From positions 1 to 52,124 of the forward strand of contig JACJNX010000029.1 in NCBI GenBank assembly GCA_014695255.1: a stretch of DNA of 52,124 nt. The letters are read 5' to 3'. Source of the stretch: Cyanobacteria bacterium FACHB-63. Its GTDB lineage: Bacteria; Cyanobacteriota; Cyanobacteriia; Leptolyngbyales; Leptolyngbyaceae. The notes under the pieces are model-generated. The model saw only the letters and a program-made list of their open reading frames with translations, was not told where the DNA came from and searched no databases. How positions within the stretch are numbered: position 1 is the first letter of the stretch; each line of letters starts with the position of its first letter. Shown in pieces: positions 1-9,707 of this stretch. Position numbers and translations under genes: made by a program.

Positions 1-1400
1 GAAAGAAGACTTGGCAACGCTGCAAAAGCTGCAAGAGCAGTTTGCGGCAGAGTTAGCGACGCTGCGAGGACGGGTGGATGCGTTAGAAGCGCGCACCACG
101 ACTTTAGAGAAGCTTCTCGACCACGACGAAACTGCAAGGGGAGACAATCTTTAGTCTTGCGGGTGCTTATACGAGTGCTGCGGGAGTAAGCGATGCAAAC
201 ACAGTGTTCAATAACCGTGTTCGGCTCAATCTCAATACCAGTTTCAGTGGAAGAGACTTGCTGATCACTGGACTTCAAGCCTATAACTTTGGGGCAAGTG
301 ACAGTGTACCAGGCTTGACTGTGGGCAGCGGTACCAGCTTGGCTCAGACTGTAGGATTAGCTGACCCAGTCTTCGGCTCCTCCAGCAATTTGAGGCTGTC
401 TTACGAGCCGCAATTTCCAGCTGCTGATCCTTCTACCCTCACTACTAGAGGTGCAGGAAACAGCATCAACCTCTACAAACTGCTTTACATTTTCCCTGTT
501 GCCAACACATTGACGGCATCTGTGGGGACGAATGCAGAAGTTTCGGATGCGTTCCCGTCGATTCTGCCTTGGGCAAGCGAAGGACAAGGCGCACTGTCGC
601 GGTTTAGCTTGCTGCCAGCCGCTCAACGAGTGTCGGGCGGTACCTCTCAAACGGGTCTGGCAGCAGCAGCAGGATTGATCTTTAGCCCCTCTCCGGCGAT
701 CGATATTCGGGCACTCTACGGCTCAGTTAATGCCAACTTGCCAGCAAACCTCGGTCTAGGTGCTTTGGGAACAGGTGGAGTCACACCACTAGGGGCAGGC
801 GTTGGAGGAGGTAGCTACGTCGCAGCCGCACAAGTGACCTTCAAACCGTCTCCTGCGTTCAATATTGGACTGAATTACGCCAACAGCTATCACCAAATCA
901 ACATCTTGGGGACGGGCTTAAGCAGTTCGGATATCAACTCGATCGTGCTCCCCAGTACACTAACCGGAACCGTACCGGGCTTTGTCGGCAGTTTAAACGA
1001 CGGCATTCGGTTGAACACGCTCGGCGCAACGGCATCCTTCCGTTTGGCTCCGAATATTACGATCGCCGGATCGTACAGCTACATCTTCGCGAATCTCGTC
1101 GATGTCGATGCGCGAACCAACTTCAATTCCTGGCTAGTCGGGGTTCAATTTGGCGATGTGCTACGGAAAGGAAATGCGGCAGGCATCGTCTTCGGTCAAC
1201 CCCTGAAGCGAGTGCTCACAGGTGGAATTGCGGTCAATCCTGAAAATCGAATTCCGTATCAAATTGAAGGCTTCTTCAACTTCCGCGTGAACGATAACCT
1301 CAGCATTACGCCAGGTGTGTTCGCAATCTTCAATCCTGAAGGGAGCAGCGCAAATGGAACTGTAGTCGTGCCTGTAATTCGTTCGACCTTCACGTTCTAA
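1..1400 (+). pseudogene. Iron uptake porin (SLH/OprB-type), 5'-truncated by window edge and frameshifted
   Basis: This is the 3' part of an outer-membrane porin of the cyanobacterial iron-uptake/OprB type. From base 2 one frame encodes the typical coiled coil after the SLH domain (KEDLATLQKLQ, LRGRVDALEART). That frame runs into a stop near 153. From about base 114 the next frame carries the expected continuation FSTTTKLQGE and the beta-barrel up to the stop at 1398-1400, ending in TFTF as outer-membrane barrels do. A net +1 shift (one base gained or two lost) therefore lies at about 107-116, inside the perfect palindrome GAGAAGCTTCTC. The part after the shift has no good start of its own (a GTG at 204 lies inside conserved sequence). 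It is either a real pseudogene or an assembly error at a repeated gene family. The family assignment is secure; the cause of the frameshift is not. Confidence 0.85.
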
Positions 1401-1402
1401 CG

Positions 1403-1445
1403 CTAGGGTGGCTTGTGGAAAAAACGAGCCACCCTAGATTTTTTC
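1403..1445 (+). terminator. Intrinsic terminator of the porin gene
   Basis: A perfect 11-bp stem (CTAGGGTGGCT at 1403-1413 with AGCCACCCTAG at 1427-1437) is followed by ATTTTTTC. It begins three bases after the porin stop codon. Confidence 0.9.
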
Positions 1446-1464
1446 GCTAAAATGGGCGAGGAAG

Positions 1465-1541
1465 AACAGTAATTTTCTGTTTAACCGAACTCCATGAAAT
1501 CAGTCGTTTCATGAGAAGTGGGCAGTTGTCCCACTTTTTTT
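1465..1541 (+). promoter_or_regulatory. Hairpin-rich leader of the rimP-nusA cluster with terminator-like structure
   Basis: Three consecutive hairpins precede rimP: AACAG/CTGTT (1465-1481), CATGAAA/TTTCATG (1493-1513) and AGTGGG/CCCACT (1517-1535). The last is followed directly by a T-run at 1535-1541, so it looks like an intrinsic terminator 19 bases before the rimP start. It could be an attenuator of the nusA operon or the 3' end of a short independent transcript. The structures are seen directly; the regulatory role is inferred. Confidence 0.5.
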
Positions 1542-1559
1542 ATTTGGAGAAGTGGTTCG

Positions 1560-2018
1560 ATGGCGCATCCTTTGATTCCTCAAATTTTGGAAGTGGCGGC
1601 TCCGGTGGCGGAGTCGATCGATCTTGAAGTGGTTCATGCGGTGTTTCAAACCAATCAAAGTCCGCCCGTGCTGCGGATCGACGTGAGAAATAAGCAGGAC
1701 GATACGGGACTGGATGACTGTGAGCGTATGAGTCGGGCGCTGGAGCCGCTCCTAGACGACTTACTCCCGGAGCAGTATGTTCTCGAAGTGTCCAGTCCCG
1801 GTATCCCGAAAACCCTGACGAGCGATCGAGAATTTATCTCGTTCCGGGGATTTCCGGCGCTAGTCACGACTTCTGAACCGTTTCAAGGTCACATTTACTG
1901 GGAAGGCAATCTGATTCGGCGTGACGAAACGAACGTCTATATCAGCAAAAAAGGACGCACGATTGCACTGCCAAGAGCGATCGTGTCAAGCGTTCAACTG
2001 ACCGAAAGCGAAGAATAA
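1560..2018 (+). CDS. rimP: Ribosome maturation factor RimP
   Basis: RimP binds the 30S subunit and is needed for its late maturation. The protein starts MAHPLIPQILEVAAPVAESI and has about 152 residues, normal for the family. The region VLEVSSPGIPKTLTSDREF is the characteristic RimP core, and the C-terminal part is the SH3-like domain. The ATG at 1560 is preferred over an in-frame GTG at 1518 because 1518 lies inside the terminator-like hairpin and GGAGAAG sits just upstream of 1560. It is followed after 41 bases by nusA, the usual rimP-nusA-ylxR-infB order. Confidence 0.93.
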   Translation: MAHPLIPQILEVAAPVAESIDLEVVHAVFQTNQSPPVLRIDVRNKQDDTGLDDCERMSRALEPLLDDLLPEQYVLEVSSPGIPKTLTSDREFISFRGFPALVTTSEPFQGHIYWEGNLIRRDETNVYISKKGRTIALPRAIVSSVQLTESEE

Positions 2019-2059
2019 TTCGCTTTGATCGACAACTCAATATTTACGGAGAATTTTCT

Positions 2060-3343
2060 ATGTCAATGGTCGCTTTGCCCGGACTCAAAGACATGATCGA
2101 CGGCATCAGCCGTGAACGCAATTTACCAAAGCTCTCAGTTCAAGCAGCGCTCAAAGAAGCCCTAATGAAAGGCTATGAGCGTTTCCGCCGCACTCAGCGC
2201 ATCGATGGCGACGGATTTGACGAAGAATATTTCGATAACTTCGAGGTCGAACTTGATGTCGAGGAAGAAGGTTTCCGCGTACTGGCAACCAAAACGATCG
2301 TTGAAGAAGTCACAAACCCAGATCATCAAATTTCTCTGACTGAGGTTCAAGAAGTCGCCGCTGAAGCGCAAACAGGCGATACAGTTGTTCTGGATGTCAC
2401 GCCGGATCAAGGTGATTTCGGCCGCATGGCAGCGATTCAAACCAAGCAAGTCTTAGCGCAAAAGCTCCGAGACCAACAGCGCAAACTCATCCAAGAAGAA
2501 TTCCAGGATTTAGAAGGCACGATTCTACAAGCGCGAGTGCTGCGGTTTGAGCGTCAATCGGTCATCATGGCAGTCGTAAGCGGATTTGGTCAGCCAGAAG
2601 TTGAAGCCGAATTACTGAAGCGAGACCAACTCCCCAACGATAACTACCGCGCCAACGCTACCTTCCGGGTATATCTAAAGAAAGTCAGCGAAGGCTCTCA
2701 TCGCGGGCCACAATTGCTAGTTTCTAGAGCGGATGCAGGCTTAGTCGTCTATCTGTTTGAGAACGAAGTGCCTGAGATCCAGGATGATGTCGTGCGGATT
2801 GTGGCAGTTGCCCGTGAAGCAAATCCGCCCTCGCGCCACGTTGGCCCTCGCACTAAAATCGCCGTAGACACGTTGGAGCGCGATGTTGATCCTGTGGGTG
2901 CTTGCATTGGAGCGCGTGGCTCTCGCATCCAGGCGGTCGTCAACGAACTACGTGGAGAAAAAATCGACGTGATTCGCTGGTCGCCCGATCCCGCCACTTA
3001 CATTGCCAATGCGCTGAGTCCAGCACGCGTCGATGAAGTTCGCCTCGTTGATCCCGAAGGTCGTCAAGCGCATGTTTTAGTGGGAGAAGATCAACTCAGC
3101 TTAGCGATCGGTAAAGAAGGTCAAAACGTCCGCCTCGCCGCTCGTCTAACTGGCTGGAAGATCGACATCAAAGATAGCCGCAAATACGATGTGGCGGCTG
3201 AAACCGAGAAAATTGCAGCCGTGATCGAAGCTCGTCGTCAATCCCAACCCCCGGTTGACGAATACGAGGACGAGGAATTCTACGACGAAGAAGAGGAAAC
3301 TGCACCAGCGTTAGAGACAGAACTCGAAGAACAGCAGGCTTAG
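2060..3343 (+). CDS. nusA: Transcription termination/antitermination protein NusA
   Basis: NusA binds RNA polymerase and modulates pausing, termination and antitermination. The 427-residue protein has the N-terminal polymerase-binding domain (LPGLKDMIDGISRERNLPK), an S1 domain at about 130-200, and two KH domains (GACIGARGSRIQAVVNEL; LAIGKEGQNVRLAARLTGWK). It ends in a short acidic tail and lacks the C-terminal repeats of E. coli NusA, as expected for cyanobacteria. A GGAG ribosome binding site lies at about 2048. A second ATG two codons downstream is possible. It belongs to the rimP-nusA-ylxR-infB cluster. Confidence 0.95.
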   Translation: MSMVALPGLKDMIDGISRERNLPKLSVQAALKEALMKGYERFRRTQRIDGDGFDEEYFDNFEVELDVEEEGFRVLATKTIVEEVTNPDHQISLTEVQEVAAEAQTGDTVVLDVTPDQGDFGRMAAIQTKQVLAQKLRDQQRKLIQEEFQDLEGTILQARVLRFERQSVIMAVVSGFGQPEVEAELLKRDQLPNDNYRANATFRVYLKKVSEGSHRGPQLLVSRADAGLVVYLFENEVPEIQDDVVRIVAVAREANPPSRHVGPRTKIAVDTLERDVDPVGACIGARGSRIQAVVNELRGEKIDVIRWSPDPATYIANALSPARVDEVRLVDPEGRQAHVLVGEDQLSLAIGKEGQNVRLAARLTGWKIDIKDSRKYDVAAETEKIAAVIEARRQSQPPVDEYEDEEFYDEEEETAPALETELEEQQA

Positions 3344-3417
3344 CGCAATGTAAATGTAGGAGTGGGCTTCTGCAAGCGAGAAAAGTTAACATGATCTCGC
3401 TCCCTAGCTTCTACTTC

Positions 3418-3696
3418 ATGCCACCGAATCATCGTCGCTGTCTTAGTTGTCGTAAGGTCGCACCGAAGGAAGAGTTTCTTCGAGTGGTGCGGCTTTACCC
3501 GTCTCACGAAATCTCGATCGACACCGGGATGGGACGATCGGCGTATCTCTGTCCCAATCCAAACTGTGTTCAGGCGGCGCAAAAAAAAGGTCGCCTCAGT
3601 CGCGCCCTAAAAGCCACAGTTCCCTCCGAAATTTATCAGCACTTACTACAGCAAAAGCAAGGAGAAGTTCAGGCGACGCAACCTGAGCTATATTAG
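3418..3696 (+). CDS. ylxR: YlxR (RnpM) family nucleic-acid-binding protein
   Basis: This is a small basic protein of the YlxR/DUF448 family, normally found between nusA and infB. Bacillus YlxR (RnpM) binds the RNase P RNA and modulates the enzyme. Family motifs are RRCLSCRKVAPKEEFLRVVR near the N-terminus, GRSAYLCPNPNC in the middle and AQKKGRLSRALKA. The start at 3418 (MPPNHRRC) matches the usual N-terminus; an in-frame ATG at 3391 would add nine residues. The two Cys pairs (CLSC, CPNPNC) could bind a metal, which is inference. Confidence 0.88.
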   Translation: MPPNHRRCLSCRKVAPKEEFLRVVRLYPSHEISIDTGMGRSAYLCPNPNCVQAAQKKGRLSRALKATVPSEIYQHLLQQKQGEVQATQPELY

Positions 3697-4118
3697 ATCT
3701 AGTGGTCAACTTCGCTAATCAAAATCTTTCTAAAATTGATTAGTTTGACTTAACCCGTCCTGTCGTAGGAGATTTGCCGTCCCTTGCTCTGAGATGTTAT
3801 CTGTATCCTCTCTTCAGTTTTATTGCTTCAGAGCAACTCAGGCATGACATTTAGGGAGGGTGGCTCATCACCAGAAACTCAGAACGATTAACACGACGCG
3901 ATGGCTTCGCTTTACGAAGGATTCGCGGCATTATTTTTTGAGCAATCTGCCGATTGACCTATCGGGGACTTCGTTTCTAAGCTACCATTCAACCAAGGGG
4001 GTAACGCCTTCTTCAAGATTACCAGTGCAGATGAACTGCAATAACCCAATAAACCTGTCGTTTTAGTCAAAACAGAAGGTCACTATGTAACACCAACGAT
4101 CGCACGAGGGAAGAGTGG
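3697..4118. other. Gene-free spacer between ylxR and infB
   Basis: These 422 bases carry no convincing gene. A 68-codon frame at 3860-4066 has a biased, unfamiliar composition and no family resemblance. A small inverted repeat GGCTTCGCTTTACGAAG lies near 3904. The length suggests infB may have its own promoter, but none could be assigned. Confidence 0.5.
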
Positions 4119-7100
4119 ATGAACAACGGCAAAGTCAGAATTTACGAGCTATCCAAAGAATTGAACCTAGACAATCGAGACATTCTCGCAATTTGCGAAC
4201 AACTAAATATCGCGGTCAAGAGCCACAGTAGTACCATCACAGAAACTGAAACGGAACAAATCCGTGCCGCTGCTGAGAAATACGCTGCCAGTCAGCCTTC
4301 TCCAGCCAAGACTACCTCTAACCGCCCATCAAACTCCCAATCTGTTGAATCAAGAAAGAAAACGCCCTTGAATATTCAGAAGAAACAGCAAATCTTAGAA
4401 ATTCGTCGCCCGATTACGCGATCGACTGCCGCTTCGGAATCATCGGAACTCCGTACTCCTCCACAGCCGCCCCAATCTTCCCCAGCAGCCCCGCCTGCTG
4501 CTAGATCTGCCGAGCCACCGCGCCCGACGCGCCCTGCGCCAGAGCGTCCGGCTGCTTCAGAACCAAACGCTGCTGAATCAGCTCCGGCTCCGCAAGTGAT
4601 CGAGCCAAAAGCTGCTGAACCGGCTCCAGATCCGCAAGTGATCAAAGCATCTGCACCTGCTCAAGCCCCAGAATCTCCGGCTCAAGCGCCTGTGCGTCCA
4701 ACTTCACCTGCCCCAGCTCGTCCCGTTTCAGCAATCAGCAAACCTGTCTTGAAGCGCGACAAGCCGGCTGCTAGCGAGGGCACAGACAGTCGCTCAGAAA
4801 ATCGCCAGCCTTCACGCGATGCTAGAGGCGAAAAAGCGCAGCGTCCTGCAATTAACAAGCGACCTGGTGCACCCACTAAACCGGGAGAAGCATCCAAACC
4901 TCAGCAAATCGTCGAGCTTCGCCGACCCAAGCCCGTATCTACGGAGGAGGGTGCAGCCCAAGACGCTCCGGTGCTGCGATCGCGCCCCATCAAGCCAGTC
5001 GCTCCTGATCCGACAACGGCAGGTGCGCCAGATCTAACGCTCAACAAACCGACTCCACCGAAACGTCGCGTTAAAGTTTGGGAGGATGAGGAAGAAGAAG
5101 TCCAAGAAATTCCTGAAAAAGCAGCCAAGCTCGCCAAAGGTAAGCGGCGGGGGCAGCCCAAAATTCAGGATGACGACGAAGATGACTTCGACTTGCTCAA
5201 TGAAGATGAGGATGGAACTGTTAGCTCCGCTCAAGTCAGCTTGTCGCTGGCTCGACCTGCGAAGCCCAAGAGTTTACCAGGGCAACAGCCAGTTAGACCT
5301 GCTGCCACTGCGGCACCGACTCAGCGGAAACGGAATAACTTCCGAGATCGCCGCGATCGTCGCAATGAAACCGAAAAAGCCGAACGTCCAGAGATCATCT
5401 CGCTTACGGGTGGGCTGACGGTTCAAGAACTGGCAAACTTATTGGTCGTTTCTCCGACTGAGATCATCACCAAGCTCTTCATGAAGGGCATTGCTGCCAC
5501 CATTACACAAATGCTGGATGCGGGAACCGCGACGATGGTTGCGGAAGAGTACGGCATCTTGGTTGAAGTAGGCGAAAAAGAAGCTGCCGCGAAGAAAGTA
5601 ACCGAGATGATCGATGCTGGTGACTTGGATTACCTCCATCGTCGTCCGCCTGTAGTTACAATCATGGGTCACGTTGACCACGGGAAAACAACGCTGCTCG
5701 ACTCGATTCGGAAAACGAAAGTTGCGGCCGGAGAAGCAGGTGGGATTACTCAGCATATCGGGGCGTACCACGTTGATGTGCCGCACAACGGCGAAATTCA
5801 GCAAGTTGTGTTCCTAGACACGCCAGGACACGAAGCGTTTACCGCGATGCGAGCACGTGGGGCGCGAGTTACCGACGTTGCCATTCTTGTGGTTGCGGCA
5901 GATGACGGTGTGCAGCCTCAGACCGTCGAAGCGATTAGCCATGCGAAAGCGGCAGAAGTGCCAATCATTGTGGCAATCAACAAAGTCGATAAAGAAGGCG
6001 CACAGCCCGATCGCGTTAAGCAAGAGCTAACCGAATACGCGCTTGTTCCAGAAGAATGGGGCGGTGACACGATTATGGTTCCAGTGAGCGCTTTAACAGG
6101 GGATAACCTCGACACGCTGCTGGAGATGATTCTGCTGGTTTCGGAAGTCGAAGATCTTTCTGCGAACCCCGATCGACCTGCAAGAGGAACCGTGATCGAA
6201 GCGCATTTGGATAAGGCGAAAGGTCCTGTTGCCACCTTGCTGATCCAAAACGGAACGCTCAAAATTGGCGATGTCCTGGTTGCAGGCTCGGCATTGGGTA
6301 AAGTTCGAGCAATGGTGGACGATCGCGGTCATCGTGTTCAGATTGCAAGTCCCTCGTTTGCAGTGGAAGTCCTCGGTTTGAGTGATGTCCCAGCAGCGGG
6401 CGATGAGTTCCAGGTGTTTACGGACGAAAAAGAAGCGCGTGCAACGGCCTCCGATCGTGCAGATGAACAGCGGACTTCTCGACTGTTGGCGGCGATGTCT
6501 TCGCGCCGAGTCAGCTTGAATACGCTGTCGGCGAAGGCGCAAGAGGGTGAACTCAAAGAACTCAATCTGGTGCTGAAAGCCGATGTGCAAGGTTCGATCG
6601 AAGCAATCTTAGGTGCATTAAGCCAATTGCCTCAGAACGAAGTGCAGGTTCGGGTTCTGTTCTCGGCTCCAGGTGAGATTTCTGAAACAGACGTTGACCT
6701 AGCTGCTGCCAGTGATGCCGTGATTATTGGATTCAACACCACGCTGGCTCCGGGAGCGCGTCAAGCTGCCGATCGAGCAGGCGTAGATGTGCGCGACTAC
6801 AACATCATCTATAAATTATTGGATGATGTTCAGGGCGCAATGGAAGGTCTGCTGGAACCGGAACTGGTGGAAGAAGCGTTGGGTCAAGCGGAAGTTCGTG
6901 CCGTGTTCCCGGTGGGTCGTGGAGCTGTGGCAGGCTGTTATGTGCAGTCTGGTAAGCTCGTGCGGAACTGCAAAATTCGAATTCATCGCGGCGGCAAGTT
7001 GATCTACTCTGGCAACTTGGATTCGCTGAAGCGGATGAAGGAAGATGCGCGTGAAGTGAATTCCGGTTACGAGTGTGGTATCGGTCTTGATGACTTTAAG

Positions 7101-7169
7101 GATTGGGCTGAAGGCGACATCCTTGAGGCTTACAAGATGGTCACGAAGCGCCGAACGCTTGCTCGATAA
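4119..7169 (+). CDS. infB: Translation initiation factor IF-2
   Basis: IF-2 is the GTPase that brings initiator tRNA to the 30S subunit and promotes subunit joining. The 1016-residue protein begins with the short IF2_N helical domain ([19 protein letters not shown]). About 400 residues rich in Pro, Ala, Lys and Glu follow, a long disordered linker typical of cyanobacterial IF-2. The second IF2_N domain starts at about residue 425 and the G domain at about 510, with GHVDHGKTT (G1), [10 protein letters not shown] (G2), DTPGHEAF (G3) and NKVDKEGA (G4). Domains II, III and IV follow with no gaps visible. It ends in a strong terminator. Confidence 0.97.
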   Translation: MNNGKVRIYELSKELNLDNRDILAICEQLNIAVKSHSSTITETETEQIRAAAEKYAASQPSPAKTTSNRPSNSQSVESRKKTPLNIQKKQQILEIRRPITRSTAASESSELRTPPQPPQSSPAAPPAARSAEPPRPTRPAPERPAASEPNAAESAPAPQVIEPKAAEPAPDPQVIKASAPAQAPESPAQAPVRPTSPAPARPVSAISKPVLKRDKPAASEGTDSRSENRQPSRDARGEKAQRPAINKRPGAPTKPGEASKPQQIVELRRPKPVSTEEGAAQDAPVLRSRPIKPVAPDPTTAGAPDLTLNKPTPPKRRVKVWEDEEEEVQEIPEKAAKLAKGKRRGQPKIQDDDEDDFDLLNEDEDGTVSSAQVSLSLARPAKPKSLPGQQPVRPAATAAPTQRKRNNFRDRRDRRNETEKAERPEIISLTGGLTVQELANLLVVSPTEIITKLFMKGIAATITQMLDAGTATMVAEEYGILVEVGEKEAAAKKVTEMIDAGDLDYLHRRPPVVTIMGHVDHGKTTLLDSIRKTKVAAGEAGGITQHIGAYHVDVPHNGEIQQVVFLDTPGHEAFTAMRARGARVTDVAILVVAADDGVQPQTVEAISHAKAAEVPIIVAINKVDKEGAQPDRVKQELTEYALVPEEWGGDTIMVPVSALTGDNLDTLLEMILLVSEVEDLSANPDRPARGTVIEAHLDKAKGPVATLLIQNGTLKIGDVLVAGSALGKVRAMVDDRGHRVQIASPSFAVEVLGLSDVPAAGDEFQVFTDEKEARATASDRADEQRTSRLLAAMSSRRVSLNTLSAKAQEGELKELNLVLKADVQGSIEAILGALSQLPQNEVQVRVLFSAPGEISETDVDLAAASDAVIIGFNTTLAPGARQAADRAGVDVRDYNIIYKLLDDVQGAMEGLLEPELVEEALGQAEVRAVFPVGRGAVAGCYVQSGKLVRNCKIRIHRGGKLIYSGNLDSLKRMKEDAREVNSGYECGIGLDDFKDWAEGDILEAYKMVTKRRTLAR

Positions 7170-7187
7170 CTGTCTGTAGTTTGATAG

Positions 7188-7219
7188 ACTCCCGAATCAT
7201 ATGATTCGGGAGTTTTTTG
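7188..7219 (+). terminator. Intrinsic terminator of infB
   Basis: A perfect 26-base palindrome (ACTCCCGAATCAT at 7188-7200 with its complement at 7201-7213) is followed by a T-run. On the minus strand the hairpin lies just past the end of the convergent gene, so it may serve both directions. Confidence 0.92.
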
Positions 7220-7229
7220 TTAATTGGCT

Positions 7230-8336
7230 CTATCCAGGGCGACGTGAGGTTGCAGAAATTCGATCGAGCGTCCCTTCCAATACCGCCGTCGTTTGCCCTG
7301 CCACCGAAAATACGAGCGCTTCTCGATAAACTCGCTGTGCGGGATGCCGCTTAGAATTCGCCGCACCGCTCGAAACGACTACTGCTGCATGAGCACATCG
7401 CATCGCTAGCTCGATCGCCCAAACTCGCAATTTTAATCGCTCTTCAAAACTCTGATCCTGAGCCGAATAAATAAAATGACGGCAGAGTTTTAACTCTTCT
7501 AGTAACGTTTCATACGCAGGCGCGATCGACAAATAATGCTTCATTTCTTGAGTGTGGCTGACGATATCAAGTCCAGCCTGAGCGCAACCGAGCGCAAAGA
7601 AACTGTGATTGAGAATATTGATGCGATCGCTCTTAAAAATTGATCCCGCCTCAGCCACAAACGCCACTTCTGAAGCCTCTAAATTCCATTCAATCAGTTC
7701 TGCGGTGACGGTACCCGTAGCACTCATGGCGGCAAGTTGCATCGGCTCACTAAAGCGAATTGAACCCCCGGAATCTTGCGCCGCGTCGGTAAAGGGAATC
7801 ATGCCGTAGACCGCTTGACCATCGGGAAGCAGTGCTGCAACTAGAACGGTCTCAAAAAAGCCGAATCCAGTGATCCAGGGAATGTGACCGTGGAGTTGAT
7901 AACCCTTGTTGGTTTCGTTGGCGCTTGCGCCTGCCAAAGGCACTGCTTTTAGTGGCGGATTGTCATGTCGCCGCAGATGCGAAAACCCAATCCCCACTAA
8001 TGCTTCGCCTGTCGCCATGTGAGGTAGATAAGCTTGTTTCAGGGCTTCGTTGTTGCTTTTGGCTAAAATTGCGCCTGCACTCTGATGCTGGGTTTGTAAG
8101 AACGCTAATGCTCCTGAAAATCGCGCAACTTGTTCTTGAAACGAGTGGAACAAGTGATTTTCTAATTCTGCACCTTTGTAAATTTTGGGAACTCGGAGCG
8201 CAAGAAGATGCCGATCGCCTAATCCTCGTAGCGCCGATCGTAGAAGCTCCTCATCTTCGTCAAGCTGATTAGCAATTGGGGCGATCGTATTCCACAAATA
8301 GAGATCTGCGGTTTCCAGAAGAGTTGGCGTTTCCAT
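7230..8336 (-). CDS. Acyl-CoA dehydrogenase-like flavoprotein
   Basis: The 368-residue protein follows the acyl-CoA dehydrogenase fold: a helical N-terminal domain, a central beta domain (about 115-215, GEALVGIGFSHLRRHDNPP, then HIPWITGFGFFETVLVAAL) and a C-terminal helical bundle. The central domain lacks the usual TEPxxGSD flavin/substrate motif; GFSHLRRHDNP stands in its place. It may therefore act on something other than a standard acyl-CoA, or resemble DszC-type flavin monooxygenases. The substrate is unknown. It is transcribed alone, convergent with infB and divergent from the rhomboid gene. Confidence 0.72.
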   Translation of the reverse strand: METPTLLETADLYLWNTIAPIANQLDEDEELLRSALRGLGDRHLLALRVPKIYKGAELENHLFHSFQEQVARFSGALAFLQTQHQSAGAILAKSNNEALKQAYLPHMATGEALVGIGFSHLRRHDNPPLKAVPLAGASANETNKGYQLHGHIPWITGFGFFETVLVAALLPDGQAVYGMIPFTDAAQDSGGSIRFSEPMQLAAMSATGTVTAELIEWNLEASEVAFVAEAGSIFKSDRINILNHSFFALGCAQAGLDIVSHTQEMKHYLSIAPAYETLLEELKLCRHFIYSAQDQSFEERLKLRVWAIELAMRCAHAAVVVSSGAANSKRHPAQRVYREALVFSVAGQTTAVLEGTLDRISATSRRPG

Positions 8337-8382
8337 GTAGAAAATGTGAGAGATTAAGTTTCTGAATTCCGAATTTTTATCT

Positions 8383-8991
8383 ATGAACGATCTTAGCCAA
8401 ACTGCGCTGATGAATTGGTTGAATCAAGCCAAAATTCTAGGGTATCCGCTGCTGTTGGCTTGGATTGTGTCGATCGTCAATCTTCTAATTCTAGGGAAGT
8501 CGCTAAATCGATTTGGGGTACGTCCGCGTGAATGGGTGGGGTTGTGGGGTGTAGCGTTTGCACCATTTCTGCATGGAGGATGGGGACATTTATACAGCAA
8601 TTCGCTCGCATTTCTTACCTATGGCGGACTAATTGTGCTGCAAAATCCTGAAAATCTTGGTGCAATCACGGCAATAGTGGCATTAACGAGTGGGCTTGGA
8701 ACGTGGCTATTGGGGCGAGATCGTACCATTCATATTGGTGCAAGCGGCGTAACATTTGGATATTTGGGATTTTTGATGTCTTTGGCATTTTTCGATCGTC
8801 ATGTTCTCAATGTTCTGCTATTAGTTTTTACTGCATTTTTTCACGGTAAATTTCTTTGGGGCTTGTTACCCATTCACCGACGTATTTCCTGGGAAGAACA
8901 TCTATTTGGATTTTTGGGTGGAATCTTTGCGGCCCGATATTTACCCCAGCTTCGAGAGGCTTTTGCTCACGTCTTGAGTTCTCTAAAATAG
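8383..8991 (+). CDS. Rhomboid family intramembrane serine protease
   Basis: Rhomboids cleave substrate proteins within the membrane. This 202-residue protein has about six hydrophobic segments and the family signature residues: H69 and N73 in GGWGHLYSNS, the catalytic Ser121 in IGASGVTFG, and the catalytic His173 in EEHLFGFLGG. The Ser/His dyad and the oxyanion Asn are present, so it should be active. It starts 46 bases from the divergent acyl-CoA dehydrogenase-like gene. Substrates are unknown. Confidence 0.88.
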   Translation: MNDLSQTALMNWLNQAKILGYPLLLAWIVSIVNLLILGKSLNRFGVRPREWVGLWGVAFAPFLHGGWGHLYSNSLAFLTYGGLIVLQNPENLGAITAIVALTSGLGTWLLGRDRTIHIGASGVTFGYLGFLMSLAFFDRHVLNVLLLVFTAFFHGKFLWGLLPIHRRISWEEHLFGFLGGIFAARYLPQLREAFAHVLSSLK

Positions 8992-9068
8992 CTTGAGGCT
9001 GTTTTCTCCTGATTGAGCCATCGGAGAGCAAAATCTTCTAAAATAGCTGCGGTGATTTGATATCGCTT

Positions 9069-9707
9069 ATGAAATTTCAGCGCACTTCGTTAGCTCTTGT
9101 GTTCACCGCTTTGGCGCTTGGCAGCTTGGTTTATTACACAGAATTAAAGAAATCGCCTCAAGTCGATGAAGCAAAGTCAGATGAGAGACCGCTTTTCAGT
9201 TTCAAAGAACAAGATGTTCAAGCCTTCACAGTGCAAACTCCAAAACAAACATTGACCTTTGAAAAAACAGCTTTAACGATTCCATCTAGTCAGAAGAATT
9301 TGAGCCAAATTAATCGATCGCCTTGGAGTATGAGGAAGCCGGAAATTGCGTCCGCGAACGAAAGCTCGATCGCTTTTCTCCTCAATCTCCTCGCATCGGG
9401 AAGAAGCGATCGTACCTTTAACGTTCCTGCTGCCAGAAAATCTGAATTCGGTTTAAATCAGCCATTGGCGACAGTTGATGTTAGACTCGACAATCAGAAA
9501 AATCATCGTTTAGTAATTGGCAAGCCAAATTTTAATCGCAATTTTCTTTATGCTTTAGTCGACCCGCCTGCGGATATAAATCAAAATCTTTCGGTGTTGC
9601 TGATTCCAATTACTTTTCAAAATGCAGTCGATCGACCGTTGAATGAATGGAAACGTGATCAACCCAAACCTTCTCCTTCAGTGACTCCTACTGCTTCACC
9701 TCGATGA
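9069..9707 (+). CDS. DUF4340 domain-containing membrane-anchored protein
   Basis: The protein of about 212 residues has one N-terminal membrane segment (SLALVFTALALGSLVYYT) followed by a beta-rich extracytoplasmic part resembling DUF4340 (FGLNQPLATVDVRL, HRLVIGKPNFNRNFLYAL). It ends in a Pro/Thr/Ser tail. The ATG at 9069 is preferred over an upstream in-frame TTG at 9057. Its stop overlaps the purU start by four bases (ATGA), implying translational coupling to a gene of unrelated function. The molecular role is not known. Confidence 0.75.
   Translation: MKFQRTSLALVFTALALGSLVYYTELKKSPQVDEAKSDERPLFSFKEQDVQAFTVQTPKQTLTFEKTALTIPSSQKNLSQINRSPWSMRKPEIASANESSIAFLLNLLASGRSDRTFNVPAARKSEFGLNQPLATVDVRLDNQKNHRLVIGKPNFNRNFLYALVDPPADINQNLSVLLIPITFQNAVDRPLNEWKRDQPKPSPSVTPTASPR

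Noticed and set aside
3860-4066. 68-codon frame between ylxR and infB
   Set aside because: No family resemblance, poor ribosome site and atypical composition; more likely a chance frame in a spacer.
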